Position numbers and translations under genes: made by a program. Below are positions 43,246-52,116 of a stretch of DNA of 57,285 nt, one piece after another. The stretch lies in the NCBI GenBank assembly GCA_946535435.1, contig CAMNDM010000022.1, forward strand, positions 1 through 57,285, given 5' to 3'. The notes beneath the pieces were generated by a model. The model saw only the letters and a list, made by a program, of their open reading frames with translations, made no database searches and had not been told where the DNA came from. Origin of the DNA: Physcocola sp002396385. Its GTDB lineage: Bacteria; Bacteroidota; Bacteroidia; Bacteroidales; Paludibacteraceae. Every line of letters begins with the position of its first letter. The first letter of the stretch is position 1.

Positions 43246-43692
43246 ATGATAATAGACAAAGTAGAAAATTTCGGAAGATACGTAAACCTGCATCCCGACT
43301 TTGGAAAAATTGCCAGCATACTTACTAGCGAAGACCTTGCCGGCAAACCAGCAGGACGCATAACATACGAGAAAGAGAACTTCTACATAAACATTGACGA
43401 GACCGAACTTCGTCCGGCAAGCGAAGCATATCCGGAAGTTCACGACGAATATATCGACATCCAGCTTCCGCTAACCCAACCAGAGCAAATGGGATGGATG
43501 CCCCGCAGCGAATGCAAAGATTTACGGGAAGTGCGAGAAGGGAAAGACATATCCTTCTACAACGAGTTGCCAGAAACCATATTCAAGGTAAAGCCGGGCC
43601 AATTCGTCATTTTCTTCCCCGAAGACGCACATTCGCCGATTATAGGGAAAGGTCGGACGAAAAAAGCCATCGTGAAAGTGCGTATAAAATAA
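43246..43692 (+). CDS. YhcH/YjgK/YiaL-family protein (cupin-like, sugar metabolism)
   Basis: 148 residues from the ATG at 43246. The double-stranded beta-helix (cupin) family shows EVHDEYIDIQLPLTQPEQMG, with the metal-binding histidine and glutamate, and a late FPEDAHSPIIG histidine. Members in sialic-acid loci act as anomerases or isomerases; here it lies 48 bp before glgB with no terminator between, suggesting a role in sugar or glycogen handling. Exact substrate not known. Confidence 0.88.
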   Translation: MIIDKVENFGRYVNLHPDFGKIASILTSEDLAGKPAGRITYEKENFYINIDETELRPASEAYPEVHDEYIDIQLPLTQPEQMGWMPRSECKDLREVREGKDISFYNELPETIFKVKPGQFVIFFPEDAHSPIIGKGRTKKAIVKVRIK

Positions 43693-43740
43693 GTTGCAGA
43701 AATAGAACACAATAAACGACAATAAAAAAATAAAATAAAT

Positions 43741-45750
43741 ATGGACAAACTTAAACTGATCAAGAAAGACCCATATCTGAAACCATACGAGAACCAGCTA
43801 TACGAGCGATACAAATATGCCCAAAGGAAAGAACAAGAGTTAACAAGAGGGACCCAGAAACTAGCAGACTTTGCGACAGGCTATCTTTATTTCGGCATGC
43901 ACAAAGAGGCAAAAAAATGGGTTTTCCGCGAATGGGCACCCAATGCCACCTCGATAGGCCTGATAGGAGACTTCAACAACTGGAAGGAAGATGACCAATA
44001 CCAGTTGAAAAAGAAAGATAATGGGGTTTGGGAGCTAGTAGTGCCAGAAAAATGCATGAAACACGGCGACTTGTATAAGATGATGGTGCACTGGGACGGC
44101 GGTTGCGGGGAACGTATACCGGCATGGGCACAACGCGTAACACAAGACGAACAGACCAAGATATTCAGCGCACAAGTATGGGCACCAGAAAAGCCCTACA
44201 AATTCAAAGTCAACAAATTCAAGCCAAGCACCTCCCCTCTGCTGATATACGAGACCCATATAGGTATGGCGGGAGAAGAGGAATGCGTGCACACTTACAA
44301 AGAATTTACCCAAAACATGCTACCGCGCATTAGTGCCGACGGTTACAACTGCATACAGATAATGGCCATACAAGAGCACCCTTATTATGGATCGTTCGGC
44401 TACCACGTATCCAGTTTTTTTGCCGCATCGAGCCGTTTTGGAACTCCCGAAGAGCTAAAAGAGCTGATAGACACAGCACACCAAATGGGGATGGCCGTGA
44501 TTATGGACATAGTGCATTCGCATGCAGTAAAGAACCAAGTGGAAGGCTTGGGACTACTGGACGGTACACCCTACCAGTATTTCCACGACGGATGGCGAAG
44601 AGAACACAACCAGTGGGACTCGCTCTGCTTTAACTATGGCAAAAACGAAGTGCTGCACTTCTTGTTGTCGAACTGCAAATACTGGTTAGACGAATACCAT
44701 TTCGATGGATTCCGATTTGACGGAGTAACCTCGATGATGTTCCTCGACCACGGATTAGGCAGCGACTATGGAGGTTACGACTGCTACTTTAACGGGAACC
44801 AAGACGGCGACGCCATTTGCTACCTCACCCTAGCCAACAGAGTAATTCACCAGACGAACCCATACGCGATTACAATAGCAGAAGACGTCAGCGGTATGCC
44901 GGGACTTGCCGGAAAATACGAAGACGGAGGTGTCGGCTTCGACTACCGACTGGCGATGGGCACACCCGACTTCTGGATAAAACTGATAAAGGAACAGACC
45001 GATGAGCAATGGAAACCAGGGTCGATGCTATGGATGCTGACCAACCACCGCGCAGAAGAAAAGACCATTAACTATGCCGAGAGTCACGACCAGGCACTTG
45101 TGGGCGACAAAACCATCATATTCCGGCTGGCAGACGCAGATATGTATTGGCATATGAGCAAACTGATGCCTAGTTCATATATGGTAGACCGGGCAATAGC
45201 CCTGCATAAGATGATAAGGCTAATCACCATCAGTTCTATAAACGGAGGTTACCTCAACTTTATGGGGAACGAATTCGGACATCCGGAATGGATTGACTTC
45301 CCTAGGGAAGGGAATGGATGGTCGTATAAATACGCCCGCCGGCAATGGAGTTTGGTAGACAACAAAGATTTGAAGTATTGTTGGTTGGGCGACTGGGACA
45401 AAGACATGATTGCCCTGGTTAAAAGTATGCACCGCTTTAACGAGTTGCCAATAACAGTATTATGGGAAAAAGGCGATGACCAGGTTATAGCCTACGAACG
45501 AGGAGATTTGATATTCGTTTTCAATTTCCACCCCAACAAGTCGTATACCGACTACGGCATGCTAGTGGAACCAGGCGAATATAAAATTGTACTGAACAGC
45601 GACAACAACAAATACGGCGGATTCAATCTGATAGACGAAAACGTGTCGCATTACACCCTCGACAATCAGAAGAGTGACGTACCCGGTAGAAAATGGCTAC
45701 AGGTATATCTGCCGTCGCGATGTTGCTTTGTACTGAAGAAAATAAACTGA
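43741..45750 (+). CDS. glgB: 1,4-alpha-glucan branching enzyme (eukaryote-like GH13_8)
   Basis: 669 residues. A CBM48 domain (about 40-140, WVFREWAPNATSIGLIGDFN) precedes the GH13 barrel: nucleophile region GFRFDGVTSMMF, acid ITIAEDVSGMP and stabiliser YAESHDQ. A C-terminal beta domain follows (about 570-669). Domain order, the DYGGYDCYFNG segment and lack of a long N-terminal extension match the eukaryote-type GlgB common in Bacteroidales. It cuts and rejoins alpha-1,4 chains to form alpha-1,6 branches of glycogen in the cytoplasm. No other glycogen genes are in the window. Confidence 0.94.
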   Translation: MDKLKLIKKDPYLKPYENQLYERYKYAQRKEQELTRGTQKLADFATGYLYFGMHKEAKKWVFREWAPNATSIGLIGDFNNWKEDDQYQLKKKDNGVWELVVPEKCMKHGDLYKMMVHWDGGCGERIPAWAQRVTQDEQTKIFSAQVWAPEKPYKFKVNKFKPSTSPLLIYETHIGMAGEEECVHTYKEFTQNMLPRISADGYNCIQIMAIQEHPYYGSFGYHVSSFFAASSRFGTPEELKELIDTAHQMGMAVIMDIVHSHAVKNQVEGLGLLDGTPYQYFHDGWRREHNQWDSLCFNYGKNEVLHFLLSNCKYWLDEYHFDGFRFDGVTSMMFLDHGLGSDYGGYDCYFNGNQDGDAICYLTLANRVIHQTNPYAITIAEDVSGMPGLAGKYEDGGVGFDYRLAMGTPDFWIKLIKEQTDEQWKPGSMLWMLTNHRAEEKTINYAESHDQALVGDKTIIFRLADADMYWHMSKLMPSSYMVDRAIALHKMIRLITISSINGGYLNFMGNEFGHPEWIDFPREGNGWSYKYARRQWSLVDNKDLKYCWLGDWDKDMIALVKSMHRFNELPITVLWEKGDDQVIAYERGDLIFVFNFHPNKSYTDYGMLVEPGEYKIVLNSDNNKYGGFNLIDENVSHYTLDNQKSDVPGRKWLQVYLPSRCCFVLKKIN

Positions 45751-45766
45751 TAAGAAACTGAAAATC

Positions 45767-45798
45767 AAAAAGCCCTATTGCAATAATAGGGCTTTTTT
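45767..45798 (+). terminator. rho-independent terminator after glgB
   Basis: AAAAAGCCCTATT (45767-45779) pairs with AATAGGGCTTTTT (45785-45797) across a 5-nt loop. The stem covers the -33 region of the next promoter. Confidence 0.9.
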
Positions 45799-45807
45799 GT
45801 ATATTTG
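45777..45807 (+). promoter_or_regulatory. promoter of the MORN/surface-protein genes, overlapping the glgB terminator
   Basis: ATTG (45777-45780), 19-bp spacer, TATATTTG (45800-45807), 28 bp before the MORN ATG. The spacer is the right arm of the glgB terminator. Confidence 0.6.
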
Positions 45808-45834
45808 TAGGCAGAAACATATTAAACCAATTCC

Positions 45835-46404
45835 ATGTTAAAACAACTTACCATCATTTCAATAGTTGCAATCTGTCTTTCTAATGCGAATGCGCAATGC
45901 GTAAAGGGGAACTGCGAAAACGGGAACGGCACGTACAACTTTGGAGGAGGCACAATCTATACTGGCCAATTTGTAGACGGTTCACCAAACGGGAACGGCA
46001 CCATAAAGTTTAAAGACGGCCAAACATATACAGGCAGTTTCGTAAACGGCATGAAAGAAGGGACAGGCACCCTGACACTGGCATCGGGAGCGAAATACAC
46101 AGGTCAGTTCAAGGCCGACAAAAAAAACGGCAACGGCACCATGACCTATTCAAACGGAGACGTGTATAAAGGCAACTTCAAAGATGGGAAAGAAAGTGGG
46201 AACGGCACCATGAGGTATAAAAACGGGAACGTGTACACCGGAAGTTTCAAAAACGGTTTACCAAACGGCCTGGGAACACTCACTTATGCAAACGGTACAA
46301 AACAAACGGGCAGTTTTGTTGACGGGGTTTACTTCAACAAAGTGAGCAAAAAAGGAAGCAGCACTTCCACAAAACCAACCGTACGGAAAAAAACAACTAA
46401 ATAG
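45835..46404 (+). CDS. exported MORN-repeat protein
   Basis: 189 residues. A signal peptide ends near NANAQ (about residue 21). Six MORN repeats follow (about 30-165) of the form Y-x-G-x-F-x-[DN]-G-x-x-x-G-x-G-T-[LMI]. A basic Ser/Thr/Lys tail closes the protein. MORN repeats form a flat beta sheet that binds lipid or protein. It lies 84 bp before the giant surface protein with no terminator between, so the two may be cotranscribed. Role unknown. Confidence 0.9.
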   Translation: MLKQLTIISIVAICLSNANAQCVKGNCENGNGTYNFGGGTIYTGQFVDGSPNGNGTIKFKDGQTYTGSFVNGMKEGTGTLTLASGAKYTGQFKADKKNGNGTMTYSNGDVYKGNFKDGKESGNGTMRYKNGNVYTGSFKNGLPNGLGTLTYANGTKQTGSFVDGVYFNKVSKKGSSTSTKPTVRKKTTK

Positions 46405-46488
46405 GGCACACACAGAAGACACATACGAGGCGTAGACAGACACACACATGCGCCACAAAACAAACACTTATTTAACACTATCAATACC

Positions 46489-49400
46489 ATGAAACTGACA
46501 AAACAAATATCTGTATTAATAGGTATACTGACATTTTTCCCAATCCATGCCCAGATAAAAATCAACAACATGGAAGAGAAAAATGTTGAAAAACTATTGC
46601 TTGACGAATTCATAGGATCAGGAGTTGAAATATCGAATGCCACCCTTAACGGATCTAAAATTGTAAAAAAAGGGATAGGCAAACAAATAGCCACCTATGA
46701 AAGCGGCAGTGAGTGCGGAATGTTAAACATACAGAAAGGTTTGATTCTCTCGACCGACAACATTTCAAATACGATATCAGACAACCTAGCCTTCCAATTC
46801 GGTAATGAGACATTGAACGCAGAAGAACTAAACGAATTTATAAATGGTTTCTTAAAAGAACAATACCAGAAGACAATAGAACAATATGGGATATACTATT
46901 CTTACTATAGAGATTATAACACATATTCTGAAACCTACGGAGAGGAATATAGCAGTATATACCCATTTTCAGAAGATGAGTTCAATACATTAATGGATTT
47001 AATGGATAACAATCCATATTTCATGTCAGGACAGACGTATTACAACCTGACGAGTACATACACTAGCGTATATAGTCCTGAAGAATACAACACATATTCA
47101 ATATACAACGTTATAAAGTCGTGGAACCCAGCCTACTACACAGTAGGTCAAGAAGTTCTTGAAGATGTCAAAGATTACTTAAAAGGGAACCTCTTCACAG
47201 GCCATGCCAATAGTTACTATATAAGCACACCGCCCGTACCATATAGTGCCAGCAAAGCAGCTCTTTACGAGAAACTGGCCAAAGGCTTATTGTACAAAAA
47301 CACGCAAAACAAGCTAAAAGACAAAGAACTACAAAACCTGACAAATGCGAAAGTAAATGCGCCAGCCATTCTTGAATTCGACTTTACGACGATAGACGAT
47401 TCCATCGCTTTCAACTATGTATTCGCATCACAAGAATACCCCGATTACGTCGGCACACAATACAACGATGCGTTTGCCTTCATCATAACCGACCTAACAA
47501 CAGACACAAAAGAGAACATAGCCAAGGTTCCGAACACCAACACCTATGTATCAATCAACAACATAAACCAATTCAAGAATTATGAGTACTTTATACCGAA
47601 CTATCAGAAAAACGATAAGAACCAGCCGATTTACGAGGACTGTAACACCATAAAAGTAGGTGGCTTTACGACCACCCTGACAGCCAAATGCAAGGTGGTT
47701 CCCTGCCGAAAATACCATTTGAAAATGGCCGTCGGAAATGTATCGGACTATAACCTACAATCGATGGTTTTTCTGGAGGCAGGCAGTTTCAAATCGAACG
47801 GAGTATCGAGTAAGACCAGATATTCAAGAGCAAACGCCCACGGAATCGCAAACGAATGTTCAAACGGGGAAGTTGTCCTTCAGATAAAAGACAGCGACAC
47901 CCCTACAAAAATAAAAATCAGCCATATAGGAAAGGCAAAAAATGGTATTGACTATCAGAAAATACCTGAAGAAGTAATCATACCCGCCCACCAAGATTCG
48001 GTTGTGTTCGAGTTGAAACCGCTACACGACATAGAAGAAGATAGTTTGGAAATTGTGATGGCAATAGAGAGTGAGAACTCATGTTCATCTTCACAAGGAG
48101 ACACCATACGCTCGTACATATTCAAGTCGAGCAACATTTCAATAACGCCAATCAAAGCCGAATGTTGCGCCACAGAACTGAGCGTAGAGCATACAGGTCC
48201 TATAAGGAAGATAAAATGGGAACCAGCCAATCTGCTCCAAGAAAGCGACGACTTTACCGTACACCCAATCAATTGTCCGGAAAACAAGCAAGTCTTCAAA
48301 ATTACAGCAGAAAGTGTCTTCGGCTGCCAAACAGCAGAGGGTACATTAGTGCTAAACCCATGCGATAAGTCCGTAGAGATAACAACAGAACTCATAACAG
48401 AGGATGGCAGTTCCGACTTAATAGCAGCCTGCAACAAAGGCAAAGTTGTTTTCCATATAACTAGAGGGAAAGACGCAGTTGGTCCCACAAAAATAAAGTT
48501 GACATATCCATCTGATATGAACCTTGAGGGCTTGCCAGAGGAACTAACCATACCCGAAGAAGAAAACACATTTGAAGTTCCCGTAAAGGCAAAAGATAGC
48601 GACACACCATACCGCAACACATTCAACGTGACAGCTGAATGTGAAAACAGCACCAACGGTCCAGTAACGCTTGAAATAACCACCACACAGTTGGAAAAAC
48701 TGGAATTGGGACAAGACAACACCTTCAGCGGATGCGAGGTGAAAGGTATGGCTTTGAATGTGCCATTGGTTTCCGGGAAACTCGGAAAAGTGACATGGGC
48801 ACCGGCAGACAAATTGAGCAGTACAGACCAACTAAGCACAACACTGGCTGAAGACATAGAGGCACAAGCAACCTTTAATGTTACAGCTACCGACGAAAGA
48901 GGGTGCCAAACAGCCACTGCCACCGTGACTGTGGAAAAAGAAGAATGTCTGGAAATGACAGCGGAACTCGTTACCGAAAATAACGGGAACGAACTGATTG
49001 CCGACTGTAAGGACGGAAAGGTCGTCTTCCACATCAGCAGAAACAGGAAAGGGAACAAAGAGGCAAAAATAAAAATAAGCCTCGGTAATGACGCCAACCT
49101 GAGCGGATTGCCAGAAACGCTGACCATTCCGGCAGATGCTGCAACCTTTGAAGTGCCAGTGAAAGCATCGAAACTAGGGCAACCCTACCATAACACCTTC
49201 AACGTGGTGACCGAGTGCGAGAACTGCATTTCAGAACCAGTTTCCTTCGTGGTGACCACCACCGAGTTGGAGAAACTAGAACTGGAGCAAAACAACACCT
49301 TTACCGGATGCGAGGTAAAAGGCATGGTGCTGAACGTACCTCTGGTGTCGGGAAAACTTGGAGAAGTGACATGGAAGCCAGCTGAAAAACTGACCAGCAC

Positions 49401-52095
49401 AGACCAACTAAGCACCACGCTGGCAGAAGACATAGAGGCACAAGCCACCTTTAACGTTACAGCTACCGACGAAAGAGGATGCCAAACAGCCACAGCCAAC
49501 GTGACTGTGGAAAAAGAAGAATGTCTGGAAATGACTGCTGAGCTCGTGACAGAAAACAACGGAAACGAACTGATTGCCGACTGCAAGGACGGAAAGGTAG
49601 TCTTCCACATCAGCAGAAACAGAGAAGGAAACAAAGAGGCAATCATAAAAATAAACCTCGGTAATGACGCAAACCTGAGCGGATTACCAGAAACGCTGAC
49701 CATTCCGGCAGCAGCAACAACCTTCGAAGTGCCTGTGAAAGCGGCAAAACTGGGGCAGCCATACCACAACACATTCAACGTGGTGGCCGAGTGCGAGAAC
49801 TGCATTTCAGCGCCAGTCTCCTTCGAAGTGATCACCACCGAGTTGGAGAAACTAGAACTGGAGCAAAACAACACCTTTACCGGATGCGAGGTAAAAGGCA
49901 TGGTGCTGAACGTACCTCTGGTGTCGGGAAAACTTGGAGAAGTGACATGGAAGCCAGCTGAAAAACTGACCAGCACAGACCAACTAAGCACCACGCTGGC
50001 AGAAGATATAGAGTCGCAAGCCACCTTTAACGTTACAGCTACCGACGAGAGAGGGTGTCAAACAGCCACTGCCAACGTGACTGTGGAAAAAGAAGAATGC
50101 CTGGAAATGACTGCAGAGCTCGTGACCGAAAATAACGGAAACGAACTGATTGCCGACTGCAAAGACGGAAAGGTCGTCTTCCACATCAGCAGAAACAGGA
50201 AAGGAAACAAGAAAGCAAGCATAAAGTTGAGCTTTGGTAGCGACGCCAACCTGAGCGGACTGCCAGAAACGCTGACTATTCCAGCAGGAGCAAGTACCTT
50301 CGAAGTACCGGTGAAAGCGGCAAAACTGGGGCAGCCATACCGCAACACCTTCAACGTGCTGGCCGAGTGCGAGAACTGCATTTCAGCGCCAGTCTCCTTC
50401 GAGGTGACCACCACCGAGTTGGAGAAACTTGAACTGGAGCAAAACAACACCTTCACCGGATGCGAGGTGAAAGGCATGGCGCTGAACGTACCGCTGGTTT
50501 CCGGAAAACTCGGAGAAGTAATATGGAAACCGGCAGAAAAACTGACCGACACAGACCTGCTAAACGCAACACTGGCGGAAGACATAGACGTACAAGCCAA
50601 CTTCACCTTGACCGCAACCGACGACAGAGGTTGCCAAACAGCCACAGCCACTGTGACCGTGATAAAAGAAGAATGTCTGGAAATGACAGCGGAGCTTGTG
50701 ACCGACAACAACGGAAACGAACTGATTGCCGACTGTAAGGATGGGAAAGTCGTTTTCCACATCAATAGGAACAGGAAAGGGAGCAAGAAACCAAGCATCA
50801 AACTGAATTTCGGCAACGACGCCAACCTAATCGGATTGCCTGAGACACTGACTATTCCGGCAGGTGCAAGCACCTTCGAAGTGCCGGTGAAGGCAGTAAA
50901 AACAGACGAGCCATACCGTAACACCTTCAACGTGGTGGCCGAGTGCGAGAACTGCATTTCAGAGCCTGTCACCTTCGAGGTGACCACCACCCAGTTAGAG
51001 AAACTGGAACTGGGACAGGAAAACACCTTTACCGGATGTGAGGTAAAAGGCATGGCATTGAATGTGCCGTTAGTTTCCGGAAAACTTGGCAATGTAACAT
51101 GGGATCCGGCAGACAAACTGACCGACACTGACCTGCTATACGCAACGCTGGCAGAAGACATAGAGGCCCACGCCATCTTCAACGTAACCGCAACCGACGA
51201 CAGAGGCTGCCAAACAGCCAAAGCCAAAGTGAGTGTGGTAAAGGAAGAATGTCTGGAAATGACAGCGGAGCTCGTAACCGACAACAACGGGAACGAACTG
51301 ATTTCCGATTGTAAAGAGGGTAAAGTAGTCATCCACATCAACAGGAACAGGAAAGGAGACAAAAAGGCAGTAGTAAAACTAAAAATAGCAGAAGGCGACA
51401 ACCTCTACGGGTTACCTGAAGAGGTAACCATACCCGCAGGCGACGCTATATTTGAAATACCAGTAAAAGCCGAAAAGACCGATACAGCCTACAGCAACAC
51501 TTTCAGCGTGGAGGCCGAATGCGAAAACTGCATTTCGGAGCCAGTCACCTTCGAGGTAACCACCACCCAGCTAGAGCCACTGGTTCTGTCCCAAAACAAC
51601 GTATACAACGAATGTGAGGTAGGAGGTATGGACATAGAGGTTGGACTGCTATCGGGAACATTAGGAGAAGTGACTTGGTCACCAGACCAACACCTGGCAA
51701 GTACCAACAACCTAAGCGCCACCCTATCGGACGACATCAAATCGAACATAGAATACACCGTAACAGCAACAGACCCAACCGGTTGTCAAAAAGCGAAAAG
51801 CACAGTAAAGGTAAAACAGAGACTGTGCATAGACCTTGTCATTCCACCATACTTTACACCAAACGGAGACGGGATAAACGACGTATGGAAGGTTTACGGA
51901 TTGGAGAAGACCGAAAACAGCAAAGTGGAGATATTTGACCGTTGGGGCAAACTGCTCTTCGAATTCAATCCGAATTCCAGCGGATGGGACGGCACCTATA
52001 ATGGAGAACTATGTCCAAGCAGCGACTATTGGTACGTTATAGACTGCGAAGAAATAGACAAAGAATATACAGGGCACTTCACACTGTTAAGGTAG
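46489..52095 (+). CDS. giant T9SS-B surface protein with choice-of-anchor-L domain and six 192-residue repeats
   Basis: 1868 residues. A signal peptide ends near HAQ (about residue 22). A choice-of-anchor-L domain is split: its N half (about 35-105) and C half (about 290-432, AILEFDFTTIDDSIAFNYVF to FLEAGSF) are separated by a Tyr-rich helical insert of about 180 residues. A diverged Calx-beta-like plus Ig-like pair (about 435-628) is followed by six units of exactly 192 residues (629-1780). The last 90 residues (FTPNGDGINDVW...YWYVIDC) are a gliding-motility-type T9SS-B signal. It is probably a surface fibre or adhesin. Cysteines recur in each unit (GCEVKG, RGCQTA, ECENC), suggesting disulfides. 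Confidence 0.92.
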   Translation: MKLTKQISVLIGILTFFPIHAQIKINNMEEKNVEKLLLDEFIGSGVEISNATLNGSKIVKKGIGKQIATYESGSECGMLNIQKGLILSTDNISNTISDNLAFQFGNETLNAEELNEFINGFLKEQYQKTIEQYGIYYSYYRDYNTYSETYGEEYSSIYPFSEDEFNTLMDLMDNNPYFMSGQTYYNLTSTYTSVYSPEEYNTYSIYNVIKSWNPAYYTVGQEVLEDVKDYLKGNLFTGHANSYYISTPPVPYSASKAALYEKLAKGLLYKNTQNKLKDKELQNLTNAKVNAPAILEFDFTTIDDSIAFNYVFASQEYPDYVGTQYNDAFAFIITDLTTDTKENIAKVPNTNTYVSINNINQFKNYEYFIPNYQKNDKNQPIYEDCNTIKVGGFTTTLTAKCKVVPCRKYHLKMAVGNVSDYNLQSMVFLEAGSFKSNGVSSKTRYSRANAHGIANECSNGEVVLQIKDSDTPTKIKISHIGKAKNGIDYQKIPEEVIIPAHQDSVVFELKPLHDIEEDSLEIVMAIESENSCSSSQGDTIRSYIFKSSNISITPIKAECCATELSVEHTGPIRKIKWEPANLLQESDDFTVHPINCPENKQVFKITAESVFGCQTAEGTLVLNPCDKSVEITTELITEDGSSDLIAACNKGKVVFHITRGKDAVGPTKIKLTYPSDMNLEGLPEELTIPEEENTFEVPVKAKDSDTPYRNTFNVTAECENSTNGPVTLEITTTQLEKLELGQDNTFSGCEVKGMALNVPLVSGKLGKVTWAPADKLSSTDQLSTTLAEDIEAQATFNVTATDERGCQTATATVTVEKEECLEMTAELVTENNGNELIADCKDGKVVFHISRNRKGNKEAKIKISLGNDANLSGLPETLTIPADAATFEVPVKASKLGQPYHNTFNVVTECENCISEPVSFVVTTTELEKLELEQNNTFTGCEVKGMVLNVPLVSGKLGEVTWKPAEKLTSTDQLSTTLAEDIEAQATFNVTATDERGCQTATANVTVEKEECLEMTAELVTENNGNELIADCKDGKVVFHISRNREGNKEAIIKINLGNDANLSGLPETLTIPAAATTFEVPVKAAKLGQPYHNTFNVVAECENCISAPVSFEVITTELEKLELEQNNTFTGCEVKGMVLNVPLVSGKLGEVTWKPAEKLTSTDQLSTTLAEDIESQATFNVTATDERGCQTATANVTVEKEECLEMTAELVTENNGNELIADCKDGKVVFHISRNRKGNKKASIKLSFGSDANLSGLPETLTIPAGASTFEVPVKAAKLGQPYRNTFNVLAECENCISAPVSFEVTTTELEKLELEQNNTFTGCEVKGMALNVPLVSGKLGEVIWKPAEKLTDTDLLNATLAEDIDVQANFTLTATDDRGCQTATATVTVIKEECLEMTAELVTDNNGNELIADCKDGKVVFHINRNRKGSKKPSIKLNFGNDANLIGLPETLTIPAGASTFEVPVKAVKTDEPYRNTFNVVAECENCISEPVTFEVTTTQLEKLELGQENTFTGCEVKGMALNVPLVSGKLGNVTWDPADKLTDTDLLYATLAEDIEAHAIFNVTATDDRGCQTAKAKVSVVKEECLEMTAELVTDNNGNELISDCKEGKVVIHINRNRKGDKKAVVKLKIAEGDNLYGLPEEVTIPAGDAIFEIPVKAEKTDTAYSNTFSVEAECENCISEPVTFEVTTTQLEPLVLSQNNVYNECEVGGMDIEVGLLSGTLGEVTWSPDQHLASTNNLSATLSDDIKSNIEYTVTATDPTGCQKAKSTVKVKQRLCIDLVIPPYFTPNGDGINDVWKVYGLEKTENSKVEIFDRWGKLLFEFNPNSSGWDGTYNGELCPSSDYWYVIDCEEIDKEYTGHFTLLR
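48376..51831 (+). repeat. six tandem in-frame 576-bp coding repeats
   Basis: Units begin at 48376, 48952, 49528, 50104, 50680 and 51256, each exactly 576 bp later, with no indels in unit length. Units 2 to 5 are the most alike; for example about 170 nt (49257-49430) recur without a change at 49833-50006. The first and last units are more diverged. Each encodes a Calx-beta-like and an Ig-like domain. The pattern points to recent tandem duplication or ongoing gene conversion. Confidence 0.93.
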
Positions 52096-52116
52096 TAAAA
52101 GCAGGACACGGAACCT

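Noticed and set aside
47955..51401. Long antisense open frames (390, 279 and 447 residues) under the repeat region
   Set aside because: They repeat with the 576-bp unit and arise from the biased codons of the sense gene; serine/valine/phenylalanine-rich, with no start signals.
48376..51831. Possible CRISPR array or satellite DNA
   Set aside because: Units are 576 bp, in frame and encode folded domains; no short spacers.
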